A DNA stretch of 48,342 nucleotides from Embleya scabrispora DSM 41855 (GTDB lineage Bacteria; Actinomycetota; Actinomycetes; Streptomycetales; Streptomycetaceae): positions 1 through 48,342 of the forward strand of contig NZ_KB889709.1 in the NCBI RefSeq assembly GCF_000372745.1, in the 5' to 3' direction. Positions 10,162-19,799 of this stretch are shown here, one piece after another. The notes below the pieces were generated by a model. It was not told the DNA's origin. It ran no database searches and saw nothing but the letters and a program-made list of their open reading frames with translations. The position numbers and the translations under genes were made by a program. The stretch's first letter is position 1, and every line of letters begins with the position of its first letter.

Positions 10162-12422
10162 GGGCTGTTCCTCCGGACCGAGAAGAGATGCGCGGGCTCG
10201 TGCGCGGGATCCAGCCGCACGTAGTTGTGCCGACCCCAGCGATAACCGGCTCCGGTGAACTCGTCCTGCACCGCGAAGGTGTCCTGCCAGTCCAACCCGA
10301 GGGCGGGCAGGTCCAAGGCGACGGTCGCCTCGTGCGTGTTGTGCGGATCCAGGTTCACCACGACCAGGACCAGGTCGTCTGCGTCACCCACACGGGTGCG
10401 CTTGGAGAAGGCCATGACCGCATCGTCGTCCACGTGATGGAAGGTCAGGTTGCGCAGATGTTGCAGGCTCGGGTGGCGTCGGCGCATCCGGTTCAACGTG
10501 GTGATGTACGGCGCCAGCGAGCGACCCTCGCGTTCGGCGCCGGCCCAGTCGCGCGGGCGCAGCTGGTACTTCTCCGAGTTCTGATACTCCTCGCTGCCGG
10601 CCTTCACCGCCAGATGCTCGTACAACTCGAAGCCCGAGTAGACGCCCCACGACGGGGACAGCGTGGCGGCGAGCAGGGCCCGGATCCGGAACGCGGCCGG
10701 CCCGCCGTACTGCAGGTAGGCGTGCAGGATGTCGGGCGTGTTCACGAAGAAGTTCGGCCGCATGTAGGCGGACGCCTCACCCGTGGTCAACTCGGTGAGG
10801 TACTCCTGAAGTTCATCCTTGCCGTTGCGCCAAGTGAAGTACGTGTACGACTGTTGGAAGCCGACCTTGGCCAACGTGCGCATCATCGCCGGTCGGGTGA
10901 ACGCCTCGGCCAGGAAGATCACGTCCGGGTCGGTCGCGTTGATCGCGGCGATCACCTGCTCCCAGAACATCACCGGCTTGGTGTGCGGGTTGTCCACCCG
11001 GAAGATCCGCACGCCGTGCGCCATCCAGTGCCGCAACACCCGCAACGTCTCGGCGACCAGCCCCTCGAAGTCGGCGTCGAAGTCGATCGGGTAGATGTCC
11101 TGGTACTTCTTCGGCGGGTTCTCCGCGTAGGCGATGGTGCCGTCGGCACGGTGGCGGAACCACTCGGGGTGCTTGGCGACCCACGGGTGGTCGGGGGAGC
11201 CCTGGAGTGCGAAGTCCAGCGCGACCTCCATCCGCAGTTCGCCCGCCCGGGCCACGAACGCGTCGAAGTCCTCGATCGTGCCCAGGTCGGGGTGGATCGC
11301 GTCGTGCCCGCCCTCGGGCGAGCCGATCGCCCACGGCGAGCCGGGATCGTGCTCGCCGGCTTCGAGCGTGTTGTTGGGCCCTTTGCGAAACGCCTGGCCG
11401 ATCGGGTGGATCGGTGGCAGGTAGACCACGTCGAAGCCCATCGCGGCGATCCGCGGCAGGCGTTCCATCGCGGTACGGAAGGTGCCGCTGCGCGGCGGGC
11501 GGTTGCCGGTGGGATCCACGACCGCGCCCTCGGAGCGCGGGAAGAACTCGTACCAGGAGCCGTACAGCGCGCGTTCGCGCTCGACCCGCAGCGGATGGCG
11601 GGCCGACGTGGTGAGCAACTCGCGCAGCGGATGCTCGGCCAGCACCTCGTCCAGCGCGGCGGAGCGCGCCGCGGCCAGCCGTTCGGCGGGGCTGCGCGTC
11701 TCGTCCCGGACCGTGTCCACCGCGGCCAGCACGATCGCCCGCAGGCCGTCCTTCTTGGGCACGCCGGCGGCGGCCCGCTCCAGCAACTGCGCGCCCTCCT
11801 CCAGCATCAGGTCGACCTCCAGGCCGGCCGGGATCTTGATGCCGGCCGCGTGCCGCCATGTGGCGATCGGGTCGCCCCACGCCTCGACCGCGTAGGACCA
11901 CAGGCCCTCCGTCGTCGGCGTGACGCTCGCGTGCACGCGGTCGGTCCCGGGCGCGCCCGGGAGCATCGGGGTGGGCGCGCCCGTCCGGCCGCGCGGGTCG
12001 CGCAGCACGACGCTCGCGGCCACCGCGTCGTGACCCTCGCGAAAGACCGTGGCGCCCACGTGGAACGTCTCGCCCGGGACCGCCCGGGCCGGTCGGGTGC
12101 CGCCGTCGACGGCCGGTTCCACGTCGAGGATCGGGATGCGCCCGATGCGCGGCGTCACCGGTTTGGCCGATTTCCCGGCCCGCGCCGCCGACTTGGCGGC
12201 AGCGGTCGGCGCCGCGGCGACGCGGGCCGCCGGCTCCGGCCGTACCGCGCCCGCCTCGGTCGTGGCCGGGCCGGCCGCCGGTGGGTGGGCCGATTCGGTC
12301 GCGGGCCCGGCGGCCCGCGGCCTTGTGGCGGTCGTCTTCCGTGCCGCGGCCTTGCCGGCCGCGACCTGCCCCGCCCGGGGTGCGCGGGCGCCCCCGGGGT
12401 CCTTCTCAGCCGAACTGGTCAT
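10158..12422 (-). CDS. glgE: Alpha-1,4-glucan:maltose-1-phosphate maltosyltransferase
   Basis: A 754-residue GH13_3 enzyme that extends alpha-1,4-glucan by maltosyl units from maltose-1-phosphate. The conserved body starts around residue 105 ([17 protein letters not shown]). The catalytic block reads [11 protein letters not shown] (Asp477 nucleophile) and [10 protein letters not shown] (Glu506); the 29-residue spacing equals that I recall for the Streptomyces coelicolor enzyme. ATG 12422 has AGGAG about 7 bases upstream. The N-terminal ~105 residues are Ala/Lys/Arg/Pro-rich and not part of the enzyme fold, making the protein longer than the usual 660-700 residues. First gene of the glgE-treS-mak-glgB operon. 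Confidence 0.96.
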
Positions 12423-12841
12423 GCCGAACTCCTGTACCCACGGACGGGCATCCCGTGCGCGTCGCGCGCGATGCACCCGTACGGAAACCCACTCGATACC
12501 CCGATTGCCGGACCCGGGAGTGGCGGAAAACCGACCCGGCGGCGACCGGTGGGATCGCTCGGGTCCACCTCTCACCGCTGCGCGGCGGCCATTGCTCGTG
12601 ACGCGACCACCAGGCGGGGACCGGGTGGGGCCCGGCCCGCGACCGTGGACGGCGGATGTCTGGTGTGTCCGCGGTACGCCGGGACGGAAGGACCCGGCTG
12701 TTCAACGATCATCGAGTCACTCGGGGCACGGTCCATATGGTGTAAAAACGCCCCCAGACGCATCCGCAAGATCTTGCCGGCTTTGCAAGCACACCGCATC
12801 CACTGTCGCAAGTTCTGCCGCCTTCCGGCTAGGGTCGCAGC
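12423..12841. other. Divergent intergenic region between glgE and glgP
   Basis: 419 bases with no credible gene. It must hold the promoters for both the glgE operon (leftward) and glgP (rightward). No convincing -35/-10 pair stands out. The glgP-proximal 80 bases are less GC-rich and contain the GCAAG/CTTGC cluster described separately. A small inverted repeat CGAGT-C-ACTCG lies at about 12713-12723. Confidence 0.6.
12766..12812. promoter_or_regulatory. Candidate operator cluster (GCAAG/CTTGC elements)
   Basis: Within 47 bases are GCAAG at 12766-12770, CTTGC at 12773-12777 (together the perfect palindrome GCAAGATCTTGC), GCAAG at 12785-12789 and GCAAG at 12808-12812. The last lies 29 bases before the glgP start. 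From memory, Streptomyces MalR (LacI family) binds repeats resembling CTTGCAG/CTGCAAG upstream of maltose genes. A MalR-like regulator acting on the divergent glucan genes is therefore a reasonable inference, but no regulator gene is in the window. Confidence 0.4.
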
Positions 12842-15454
12842 GTGAGAGCAATCCGCAGATTCACCGTGCGTACGGTTCTGCCCGCTCCGCTGGAGCCACT
12901 GGGTGAACTGGCGATGAACCTCCGCTGGTCCTGGCACGCGGAGACCCGCGACCTGTTCGAGTCGATCGATCCGGACACCTGGGCCTCGGTCGGCCGGGAC
13001 CCCGTCCGCCTGCTCGGCACCGTGCCGAACGACAAACTCGGCGCCCTCGCCGACGACCGCCGCTTCCTCGCCCGATTGCGGGTGGCGGCCGAAGACCTGC
13101 ACGAATACCTGACCGGACCTCGTTGGTACCAAACCCTGTCGGAGCCGGGCACAGCTCCGGATTCGCCGCCGGCGGCGATCGCGTACTTCTCGCCGGAGTA
13201 CGGCATCACCGCGGCACTTCCGCAGTACAGCGGCGGTTTGGGCATCCTCGCGGGCGACCATCTCAAGGCCGCCAGCGACCTGGGTGTGCCGATCGTCGGA
13301 GTCGGCCTGATGTACCGCCACGGGTACTTCCGGCAGTCCTTGTCCCGAGACGGTTGGCAGCAGGAGCGCTATCCCCTCCTGGACCCCAACGAGTTGCCAC
13401 TGACCCTCCTTCGGAGTGCCGACGGTGCACCCGCACGGGTGGTCATCGGACTCCCGACGGGTGAGTTGCACGCGCGGATCTGGAAGGCCCAGGTCGGCCG
13501 AGTGCCACTGCTGCTGTTGGACTCGGACATCGAGGAGAACGAGCCCGCCGAACGCGAGGTGACCGACCGGCTGTACGGCGGCACGAGCGAACACCGTTTG
13601 CATCAGGAGATGCTGCTCGGCATCGGCGGGGTGCGGGCTTTGCGGGCTTTTTGCGAGATCACCGGTCATCCGGCGCCCGAGGTCTTCCACACCAACGAGG
13701 GCCACGCCGGCTTCCTGGGCATCGAGCGCATCCGCGAGTTCACCCAGGCCGAGGGGCTGGACTTCGACGCGGCCCTGGAAGCCGCCCGGGCGGGCACGGT
13801 GTTCACCACGCACACGCCCGTCCCGGCCGGTATCGACCGGTTCGGGCGCGACCAGATCCAGCGGCATTTCGGCGGTGACCTCGCTTGTCCGGGGGTTCCG
13901 GTGGACCGGGTCCTCGCACTGGGCGCGGAGACATACCCGGACGGCGATCCGGGCGTGTTCAACATGGCCGTGATGGGCCTGCGGCTCGCTCAACGGGCCA
14001 ACGGCGTGAGCAAGTTGCACGGACGGGTCAGCCGGGGCATGTTCGACGGCCTGTGGCCGGGCTTCGACACCACCGAGGTACCGATTACCTCGATCACGAA
14101 CGGCGTACACGCGCCCACGTGGGTGGATGCCGACGTGCTCGACCTGGCCGGCCGCGAAGCCGGCGTCGAACTCGCCGAGGATCCCTCGGCCTGGGCGGCG
14201 ATCGACCGACTGTCGGCCGCCTCGGTGTGGGAGCTGCGCCGCACGCTGCGCACCAAGCTGGTCACCGAGGCCCGTCTGCGGCTGCGCGCGTCCTGGAAGC
14301 AACGTGGCGCGGGCGACGCGGAATTGGGCTGGATCGAGAACGTGCTCGATCCGGACGTGCTGACCATCGGGTTCGCTCGCCGGGTGCCGTCCTACAAGCG
14401 GCTCACCCTGATGCTGCGGGATCCGGCCAGGCTGCGCGGGATGCTGCTGCACCCCGAGCGGCCGGTGCAGATCGTGATCGCGGGCAAGGCGCATCCGGCC
14501 GACGAGGGGGGCAAGCGGCTGATCCAGGAACTGGTGCGGTTCGCCGACCGCGAGGACGTACGGCACCGGATCGTGTTCCTGCCGGACTACGACATCGCGA
14601 TGGCCCAGCACCTGTACCCCGGGTGCGACGTGTGGCTGAACAACCCGCTGCGGCCGCTGGAGGCTTGCGGCACCTCGGGGATGAAGGCCGCGCTGAACGG
14701 CTGTCTGAACCTGTCCATCCTGGACGGATGGTGGGACGAGTGGTACGACGGCTCGAACGGGTGGGCGATTCCGACGGCCGACGGGATCACCGACGTCGAC
14801 CGCCGCGACGACCTCGAAGCGGGCGCGTTGTACGACCTGATCGAGAACTCGGTCGCGGCCCGGTTCTACGACCGGGGGCCCGAGGGCCTGCCGACCCGAT
14901 GGCTGGAAATGGTCCGGCACACGCTGGCCACGCTCGGCCCGAAGGTGCTCGCGGACCGCATGGTCAAGGACTACGTCGACGTGCTGTACACGCCGGCGGC
15001 GCTCTCCGGCCGGGCGATCACCGGTCGGGCGGCGCGCGAACTGGCCGAGTGGAAGGCGAATGTGCGCCGGTGCTGGGCCGGCGTACGGGTCGATCACGTG
15101 GAGTCGGGCGGGATAGGGGACGCCCCCGAGGTCGGCAACACGCTGAACGTGCGGGTCTTCGTCTCGCTGGGCGAACTCGCGCCCACCGACGTCGAGGTCC
15201 AGGTCGTGCACGGCCGGGTCGACAACGCGGACCGGATCGTCGAAGCCGCGGTGGGCCCGCTCAAGGCGGGTCGCCGGGACGAGCACGACCGCCGGCTCTA
15301 CGAGGGCTCCCTGGCCCTGGATCGAACCGGCCCGTTCGGCTACACCGTCCGGGTGATGCCGTCGCACCCGCTGCTCGCCGGCCCGGCCGAACTCGGCCTG
15401 ATCGCGGCACCCCCGGAGAGCGAGGGCTTCGCGGAGGGCATGCCGCTGCGCTGA
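12842..15454 (+). CDS. glgP: Alpha-glucan phosphorylase (GT35, DUF3417 N-domain)
   Basis: An 870-residue phosphorylase releasing glucose-1-phosphate from alpha-1,4-glucan. It belongs to the actinobacterial form with an N-terminal DUF3417 region (LGELAMNLRWSWH, about residues 20-32). It continues with IAYFSPEYGI and YSGGLGILAGDHLKAASDLG, then VFHTNEGHAGFLGIERI. The PLP-binding motif EACGTSGMKAALNG places the cofactor lysine at residue 615. The GTG start gives the conserved N-terminus immediately; its ribosome site (TAGGG) is weak. It is divergent from the glgE operon and likely controlled through the shared intergenic region. It degrades the polymer the neighbouring operon builds. Confidence 0.95.
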   Translation: MRAIRRFTVRTVLPAPLEPLGELAMNLRWSWHAETRDLFESIDPDTWASVGRDPVRLLGTVPNDKLGALADDRRFLARLRVAAEDLHEYLTGPRWYQTLSEPGTAPDSPPAAIAYFSPEYGITAALPQYSGGLGILAGDHLKAASDLGVPIVGVGLMYRHGYFRQSLSRDGWQQERYPLLDPNELPLTLLRSADGAPARVVIGLPTGELHARIWKAQVGRVPLLLLDSDIEENEPAEREVTDRLYGGTSEHRLHQEMLLGIGGVRALRAFCEITGHPAPEVFHTNEGHAGFLGIERIREFTQAEGLDFDAALEAARAGTVFTTHTPVPAGIDRFGRDQIQRHFGGDLACPGVPVDRVLALGAETYPDGDPGVFNMAVMGLRLAQRANGVSKLHGRVSRGMFDGLWPGFDTTEVPITSITNGVHAPTWVDADVLDLAGREAGVELAEDPSAWAAIDRLSAASVWELRRTLRTKLVTEARLRLRASWKQRGAGDAELGWIENVLDPDVLTIGFARRVPSYKRLTLMLRDPARLRGMLLHPERPVQIVIAGKAHPADEGGKRLIQELVRFADREDVRHRIVFLPDYDIAMAQHLYPGCDVWLNNPLRPLEACGTSGMKAALNGCLNLSILDGWWDEWYDGSNGWAIPTADGITDVDRRDDLEAGALYDLIENSVAARFYDRGPEGLPTRWLEMVRHTLATLGPKVLADRMVKDYVDVLYTPAALSGRAITGRAARELAEWKANVRRCWAGVRVDHVESGGIGDAPEVGNTLNVRVFVSLGELAPTDVEVQVVHGRVDNADRIVEAAVGPLKAGRRDEHDRRLYEGSLALDRTGPFGYTVRVMPSHPLLAGPAELGLIAAPPESEGFAEGMPLR

Positions 15455-15465
15455 GCCGCACCGGC

Positions 15466-15507
15466 CGTTCGGGCCCCGCCGTCCTTGTCGACGGCGGGGC
15501 CCGAACG
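15466..15507 (+). terminator. Terminator after glgP
   Basis: Perfect 18-bp stem (arms 15466-15483 and 15490-15507, cgttcgggccccgccgtc and its complement) with a 6-base loop, starting 12 bases after the glgP stop. Confidence 0.9.
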
Positions 15508-15704
15508 CGTTCCGGGGCGGATCGCGACCGGCGGTCGGCCGGGCGGGATGGGCGTCGCGGCTTCGTGACCTCTCGCGCGGACGGCCGACTCCCGTACCCG
15601 GTTCCGCACCGGGGAGAGTGATCCACCTCATACTGCCGGGTCGTAACGGCAAGGGTGGGAAATGTCGTCATCTCCTCTGGTAGTGCGGCGACTTAGGGAG
15701 ATCC

Positions 15705-16991
15705 ATGCCGACGACGGCAGCAGGGGCGACATCCGGTTCGGAAGCACGGAGACCTCGCTCGCGACGACGGATACGCAGGGTCCTGCCGGCGCTCGCCGTG
15801 TGTGTCGCGCTCCTGGGGGTCGGGGCGTGTGGCGGGGGCGACGACAAGAAGGCCAAGAAGGACGACAAGGTCGAGCCGATCGCCCAGACCAAGGCACCCG
15901 ACGGTGCGCCCAAGACCTCCCAGGCGGTGGTCACCATCGTCCCGAAGGACGGCGCGACCGGGGTGGCCACCGACGGTGCGCTGAAGGTGAGCGCGAGCGC
16001 CGGGAAACTGACCCGGGTCACCGTGACCAGCTCCGAGGGCGGCAAGCCGGTCGAGGGCACGATCGCGCCGGACGGGGCCAGTTGGGTGCCGGCGGCGGCG
16101 CTGCAGACCGGCACCAAGTACGCGGTGTCCGCGACCGCGACCGACGCCGGCGGGCTGGTCTCCGCGCTGCAGTCCTCGTTCACCACGCTGACGCCGGCGA
16201 ACACCAACTACGGCGTGTTCAACATCGATGCCAACGAAACGTACGGCGTCGGCATGATCGTGTCGCTGGAGTTCACCAAGCCGGTCAGGGACAAGGCGGT
16301 GGTGAACCAGTCGGTCACCGTCACCTCCGAGCCCGCCGTCGACGTCAAGGGCCACTGGTTCGGCAACCAGCGGCTGGACTTTCGCCCGGAGAAGTACTGG
16401 GCGCCCGGCACGAAGGTGACCCTGCACCTGGACCTGGACGGCAAGCAGACCTCCCCGGGCGTCTACGGCAAGCAGAAGAAGGACGTCACCTTCACCGTCG
16501 GCCGCGCGCAGACCAGCGTCGCCGACAACAGCGCGCACACACTGACGGTCACCCGTGACGGCGCGGTGCTCAAGAAGCTGCCGGCCAGCCTGGGCGACGC
16601 GGAGAACACCACGTACAACGGCAAGATGACGATCATGTCCAAAGAGCTCACCGTGCACATGAACTCCCAGTCGGTGGGCCTGGCCAAGGGCGTGTACGAC
16701 ATCCCGGACGTCCCACACGGCATGCGGCTGAGCGTCACCGGCACCTACGTGCACGGCAACTACTGGCGCGACCCGCCGCCGTTCGGCAAGGAGAACACCA
16801 GCCACGGCTGCGTGAGCCTGCAGGACGTCAAGGGCGGCGGCGACCCGAACATGGCCGCCGCGTGGTTCTACAAGGAGTCGCTGATCGGCGACGTGATCGA
16901 GGTGGTCAACTCGCCCGACAAGGTGATCGCCCCGGACAACGGCTGGAGCGGCTGGTCGATGGACTGGGCCGGCTGGACGGCGGCGAGCTGA
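15705..16991 (+). CDS. L,D-transpeptidase lipoprotein (Ig-like plus YkuD)
   Basis: A 428-residue cell-wall enzyme expected to form 3-3 peptidoglycan cross-links outside the membrane. The basic N-terminus is followed by a hydrophobic segment and a lipobox ending GVGAC (Cys42), so it should be a membrane-anchored lipoprotein. Two bacterial Ig-like domains (about 60-170 and 175-275) precede the YkuD domain, with HGNYW (about 350) and TSHGCVS (His367, catalytic Cys369). The layout matches mycobacterial LdtMt2-type enzymes. ATG 15705 has AGGGAG upstream. It is a paralogue of the protein at 29314-30588. It appears monocistronic, bounded by hairpins on both sides. Confidence 0.93.
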   Translation: MPTTAAGATSGSEARRPRSRRRIRRVLPALAVCVALLGVGACGGGDDKKAKKDDKVEPIAQTKAPDGAPKTSQAVVTIVPKDGATGVATDGALKVSASAGKLTRVTVTSSEGGKPVEGTIAPDGASWVPAAALQTGTKYAVSATATDAGGLVSALQSSFTTLTPANTNYGVFNIDANETYGVGMIVSLEFTKPVRDKAVVNQSVTVTSEPAVDVKGHWFGNQRLDFRPEKYWAPGTKVTLHLDLDGKQTSPGVYGKQKKDVTFTVGRAQTSVADNSAHTLTVTRDGAVLKKLPASLGDAENTTYNGKMTIMSKELTVHMNSQSVGLAKGVYDIPDVPHGMRLSVTGTYVHGNYWRDPPPFGKENTSHGCVSLQDVKGGGDPNMAAAWFYKESLIGDVIEVVNSPDKVIAPDNGWSGWSMDWAGWTAAS

Positions 16992-17035
16992 CCGCTTCGA
17001 TCGTTCGACCGCGCCGAATTCGCATGGCGCATACG

Positions 17036-17079
17036 CCCGAAGGGGGCGGTGCCGGGTCACCGGCACCGCCCCCTTCGGG
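17036..17079. terminator. Bidirectional terminator between convergent ldt and MMPL genes
   Basis: Perfect 20-bp stem (arms 17036-17055 and 17060-17079) with a 4-base loop gtca, followed on the plus strand by ttgttcgttcgg. It lies between two converging stops and can serve both. Confidence 0.93.
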
Positions 17080-17107
17080 TTGTTCGTTCGGATTTCCTCC
17101 TACCCGG

Positions 17108-19450
17108 TCAGCCGTGCGACTGGTCCGGGCGGTACGGCGGGTAGGGCTGCCGGTGCTGCCCCTGGGACGGCTGCCCGGGGTAGGGCTGCTGCGCCTGGTA
17201 GGGCTGCTGTCCCTGGTAGGGCGTGGGCCCGTAGCCGCCGGCCATCTGCGGCTCGGTCACGAGCGTGCGGTCCGCGTCCGGGTTGCCGTACGCCTCGGGC
17301 GCGCCGGTCCCGCCGCCGTGCCCTTTGGCCTTGCCGCCCCGGCGCGGCCACCACAGGCCCCGACCCAGGATCGCGGCGATCGCGGGCACCAGCACGATGG
17401 ACAGCAGCATCGAGGAGAGCAGGATGCCGACCGCGGTGGCGAAGCCGATCTCGGCGGTCGCGGGGCTGGCCGCCAGGCTGGCGAAGGAGCCGGCCAGGAC
17501 GAGACCGGCCGTGGCGATCGCGGGCGCGGTGTGCTCGACCGCCTTGGCCACCGCCTTGCGGGCCGGGATGGGCTTGTCCATCTCCTCACGGAGTCGGTCG
17601 CTCATCAGGATGTTGTAGTCGGTGCCCAGCGCGACCACGAACAGGAACAGCACCAGCGGCAGGGTGAAGGAGACACCGGGCCGGTCGAGCATGTGCTGGA
17701 AGACCAGGGTGCCGGCGCCCAGCGTGGCCACGAAGCCCAACCCGACCGCGAGCATCAGCACGAGCGGCGCCAGCAGCGAGCGCAGCAGCAGGAACAGGAT
17801 CAGCGCGATCAGGATCGCGGCGACCGGGAAGACCAGCTTGAGGTCCTTGTCCACCGCGCTCGACACGTCGGCGAAGATCGCGGCCGTTCCGGTGATGTGC
17901 GCCTCGGTGCCGTTCGGGGTGTTCTTCGAGATGGTGCCCCGGACCGGGCCGGTGACCAGGTCACGCGCCTTCTGCGAGTCGGCCTTCGCGGCCAGGAACA
18001 CATCGATCCGAGCGGCCGAACCGTCCGGGTTGAGGACCGGCTTGGCGACCTGGCCGACGCCCTCGACCTTGCCCAGCGCGCCGGTCAGCCCGGTGAGCGA
18101 GCGCTCGTCGAGCTTGCCGCCGGCCTTGGTCTGCACGTAGACGGTGTGCGGGTCGGATACGCCCGCGGGGAGCGAGCGGGAGATCTCGTCGGCGGTCCGG
18201 GTCGCGTTGGTCGTGGGCTGACCCTCCTGGTCGTAGCTCATCTTGACGCCGACCGCGCCGGCGCCGAGGGCGCCCAGCAGGACCAGGCTGCCGACCAGGT
18301 AGCGCACCGGACGCGCGCTGACCTTCTCGCCCAGACGGGCGGCGAAGCCCGCCGGACGTTCCTTCTTCCAGGCACGGGCCGGCCAGAACAACCCGCGACC
18401 GGTGACCGCGAGCAGTGCGGGCATCAGGGTCAGGCTGCCGAGCAGGGCCACCAGCACCGAGACCGCGATGGCCGGGCCGAGCACCTTGAACTGACCGAAG
18501 CTGGCGATGCCCAGGGTGGCGAACGCGGCCACGATGGTCAGCGCCGCGCAGGTGATCGCGTTGCCCACCCGACCGGCGGTGATCGCGGCGGCCTCGCGCT
18601 TGTCCATATCCGGATTGGCGCGCAATTCCTCACGGAAGCGGAACATCAGGAACAGGAAGTAGTCGATGGCGATGCCGAGCAGTACGACGGTGATCAGCGA
18701 CGGCACGGACGGGTCCAGCTTGATGTCCAGGAGCTTCGCGCTGCCGGCCACCGCGCCGGTGGCCACACCGCTGATCATCACCACCGCGAGCAGCGGCAGC
18801 AGAGCGGCCAGGACACTGCGGAAGACCACCACGTTCAGCAGGACTATGAGACCCATCGTCAACATGGCGACGAGAGCCTCGGTGTCCTTCTCCTCGTCCA
18901 GGTTGTCGACCGTGTTCGCGATACCACCGGTGAATCCGACCCGGAACCCGGCGGCCTCGAAATCGGTCTTCGCCAGATCACGGGCGTCCCGGTAGACGTC
19001 CTGGAGGCCGACATCGTTCATATTCCCGCTCAGCGACAGCGAGACCAGCTGGAACGTCCCGTCCGGGGCGACCACCCCGACGGTGTAGCGCGGCGTCTGC
19101 GAGAAGTCCTTGGCGAACTGCTCCGGCTCCGCCTCGATCGGCTTCTTCGCCAGCGCAGCCGCTGTGTCGGCGATCTTCCTCTGGTCCGCCGGGCCGATCT
19201 TGGCGCCGTCCGCACGGGCCACCAGCACGGTCACCATATTGGGATCGGGCTTTTCGTCGAACTTCTTCTCGGCGATTTGCAGAGCCGCCGCCGAGTCGTA
19301 TTTCTTCGGCAGGAAATCGCCGGTCGAGGAATCGGTGACGCTGTTCATCAACGGGGTTGCGACGGCGGACAGCGTGAGACCGAAAATCGCCCAGACGATG
19401 ATGGTCATCCATCGATGACGAGTGGCGAACGCGGTTGTTCTACGGATCAT
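17108..19450 (-). CDS. MMPL-family (RND superfamily) membrane transporter
   Basis: A 780-residue exporter with two repeated halves, each with one leading transmembrane helix, a large external loop and five clustered helices. The first helix is about 13-33 (WMTIIVWAIFGLTLSAVA). A membrane block near 205-385 contains LGIAIDYFLFLMFRFREEL; the second contains LGTDYNILMSDRLREEM, the family's paired proton-relay-type motifs. The C-terminal ~70 residues are a cytoplasmic Gln/Pro/Tyr/Gly-rich tail with GQQPYQ repeats. The ATG at 19450 is preferred over frames starting upstream because GGAG lies 7 bases before it and the basic MIRRTTAFATRHRW start is typical. The substrate is unknown; such proteins export lipids or hydrophobic metabolites. 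Confidence 0.93.
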   Translation of the reverse strand: MIRRTTAFATRHRWMTIIVWAIFGLTLSAVATPLMNSVTDSSTGDFLPKKYDSAAALQIAEKKFDEKPDPNMVTVLVARADGAKIGPADQRKIADTAAALAKKPIEAEPEQFAKDFSQTPRYTVGVVAPDGTFQLVSLSLSGNMNDVGLQDVYRDARDLAKTDFEAAGFRVGFTGGIANTVDNLDEEKDTEALVAMLTMGLIVLLNVVVFRSVLAALLPLLAVVMISGVATGAVAGSAKLLDIKLDPSVPSLITVVLLGIAIDYFLFLMFRFREELRANPDMDKREAAAITAGRVGNAITCAALTIVAAFATLGIASFGQFKVLGPAIAVSVLVALLGSLTLMPALLAVTGRGLFWPARAWKKERPAGFAARLGEKVSARPVRYLVGSLVLLGALGAGAVGVKMSYDQEGQPTTNATRTADEISRSLPAGVSDPHTVYVQTKAGGKLDERSLTGLTGALGKVEGVGQVAKPVLNPDGSAARIDVFLAAKADSQKARDLVTGPVRGTISKNTPNGTEAHITGTAAIFADVSSAVDKDLKLVFPVAAILIALILFLLLRSLLAPLVLMLAVGLGFVATLGAGTLVFQHMLDRPGVSFTLPLVLFLFVVALGTDYNILMSDRLREEMDKPIPARKAVAKAVEHTAPAIATAGLVLAGSFASLAASPATAEIGFATAVGILLSSMLLSIVLVPAIAAILGRGLWWPRRGGKAKGHGGGTGAPEAYGNPDADRTLVTEPQMAGGYGPTPYQGQQPYQAQQPYPGQPSQGQHRQPYPPYRPDQSHG

Positions 19451-19799
19451 TTTCCTTCTCCGCCGTCGGGTCGAAACGCGGGAGCTCGATACGGGAACTC
19501 CGGATTGACTCAAGGTCATCACGCGCGGCCCCCTTCGGACATCGACCGGGGGAAGGGCTGTGGACCGGGACCTCGGTCCGGGACCACCGCGCAACCAGGA
19601 CTCGGGTCCGGGGCCGGGGATCGTCTGTGAAGCGGTTCAGGAATGGGGGCGGAGAGGATGGAATGGGTCAATGAGCCGCGTGTCGGCGCGGGTCGGGTCC
19701 GCGACCGGGACGACGGCGGCGCGCCGGCGCCGGGTGCCTGGGGGAGGCGCCGGTCCGGCGGCCGAACGAACCGCACAAGATCATGAAGGGGGCCTGCGG
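19451..19799. other. Divergent intergenic region (MMPL transporter / sensor kinase)
   Basis: 349 bases between divergent genes. It should contain promoters for both, but I see no clear promoter, operator or hairpin. In-frame upstream starts for the kinase exist (for example ATG 19671) but lack a well-spaced ribosome site. Confidence 0.5.

Noticed and set aside
10188-12845. 885-residue plus-strand frame antisense to glgE
   Set aside because: Shadow of glgE; composition is Arg/Gly/Val-rich and no family motif is seen.
12572-15652. 1026-residue minus-strand frame across glgP
   Set aside because: glgP with an intact PLP-lysine motif occupies the plus strand. The minus frame has no recognisable domain.
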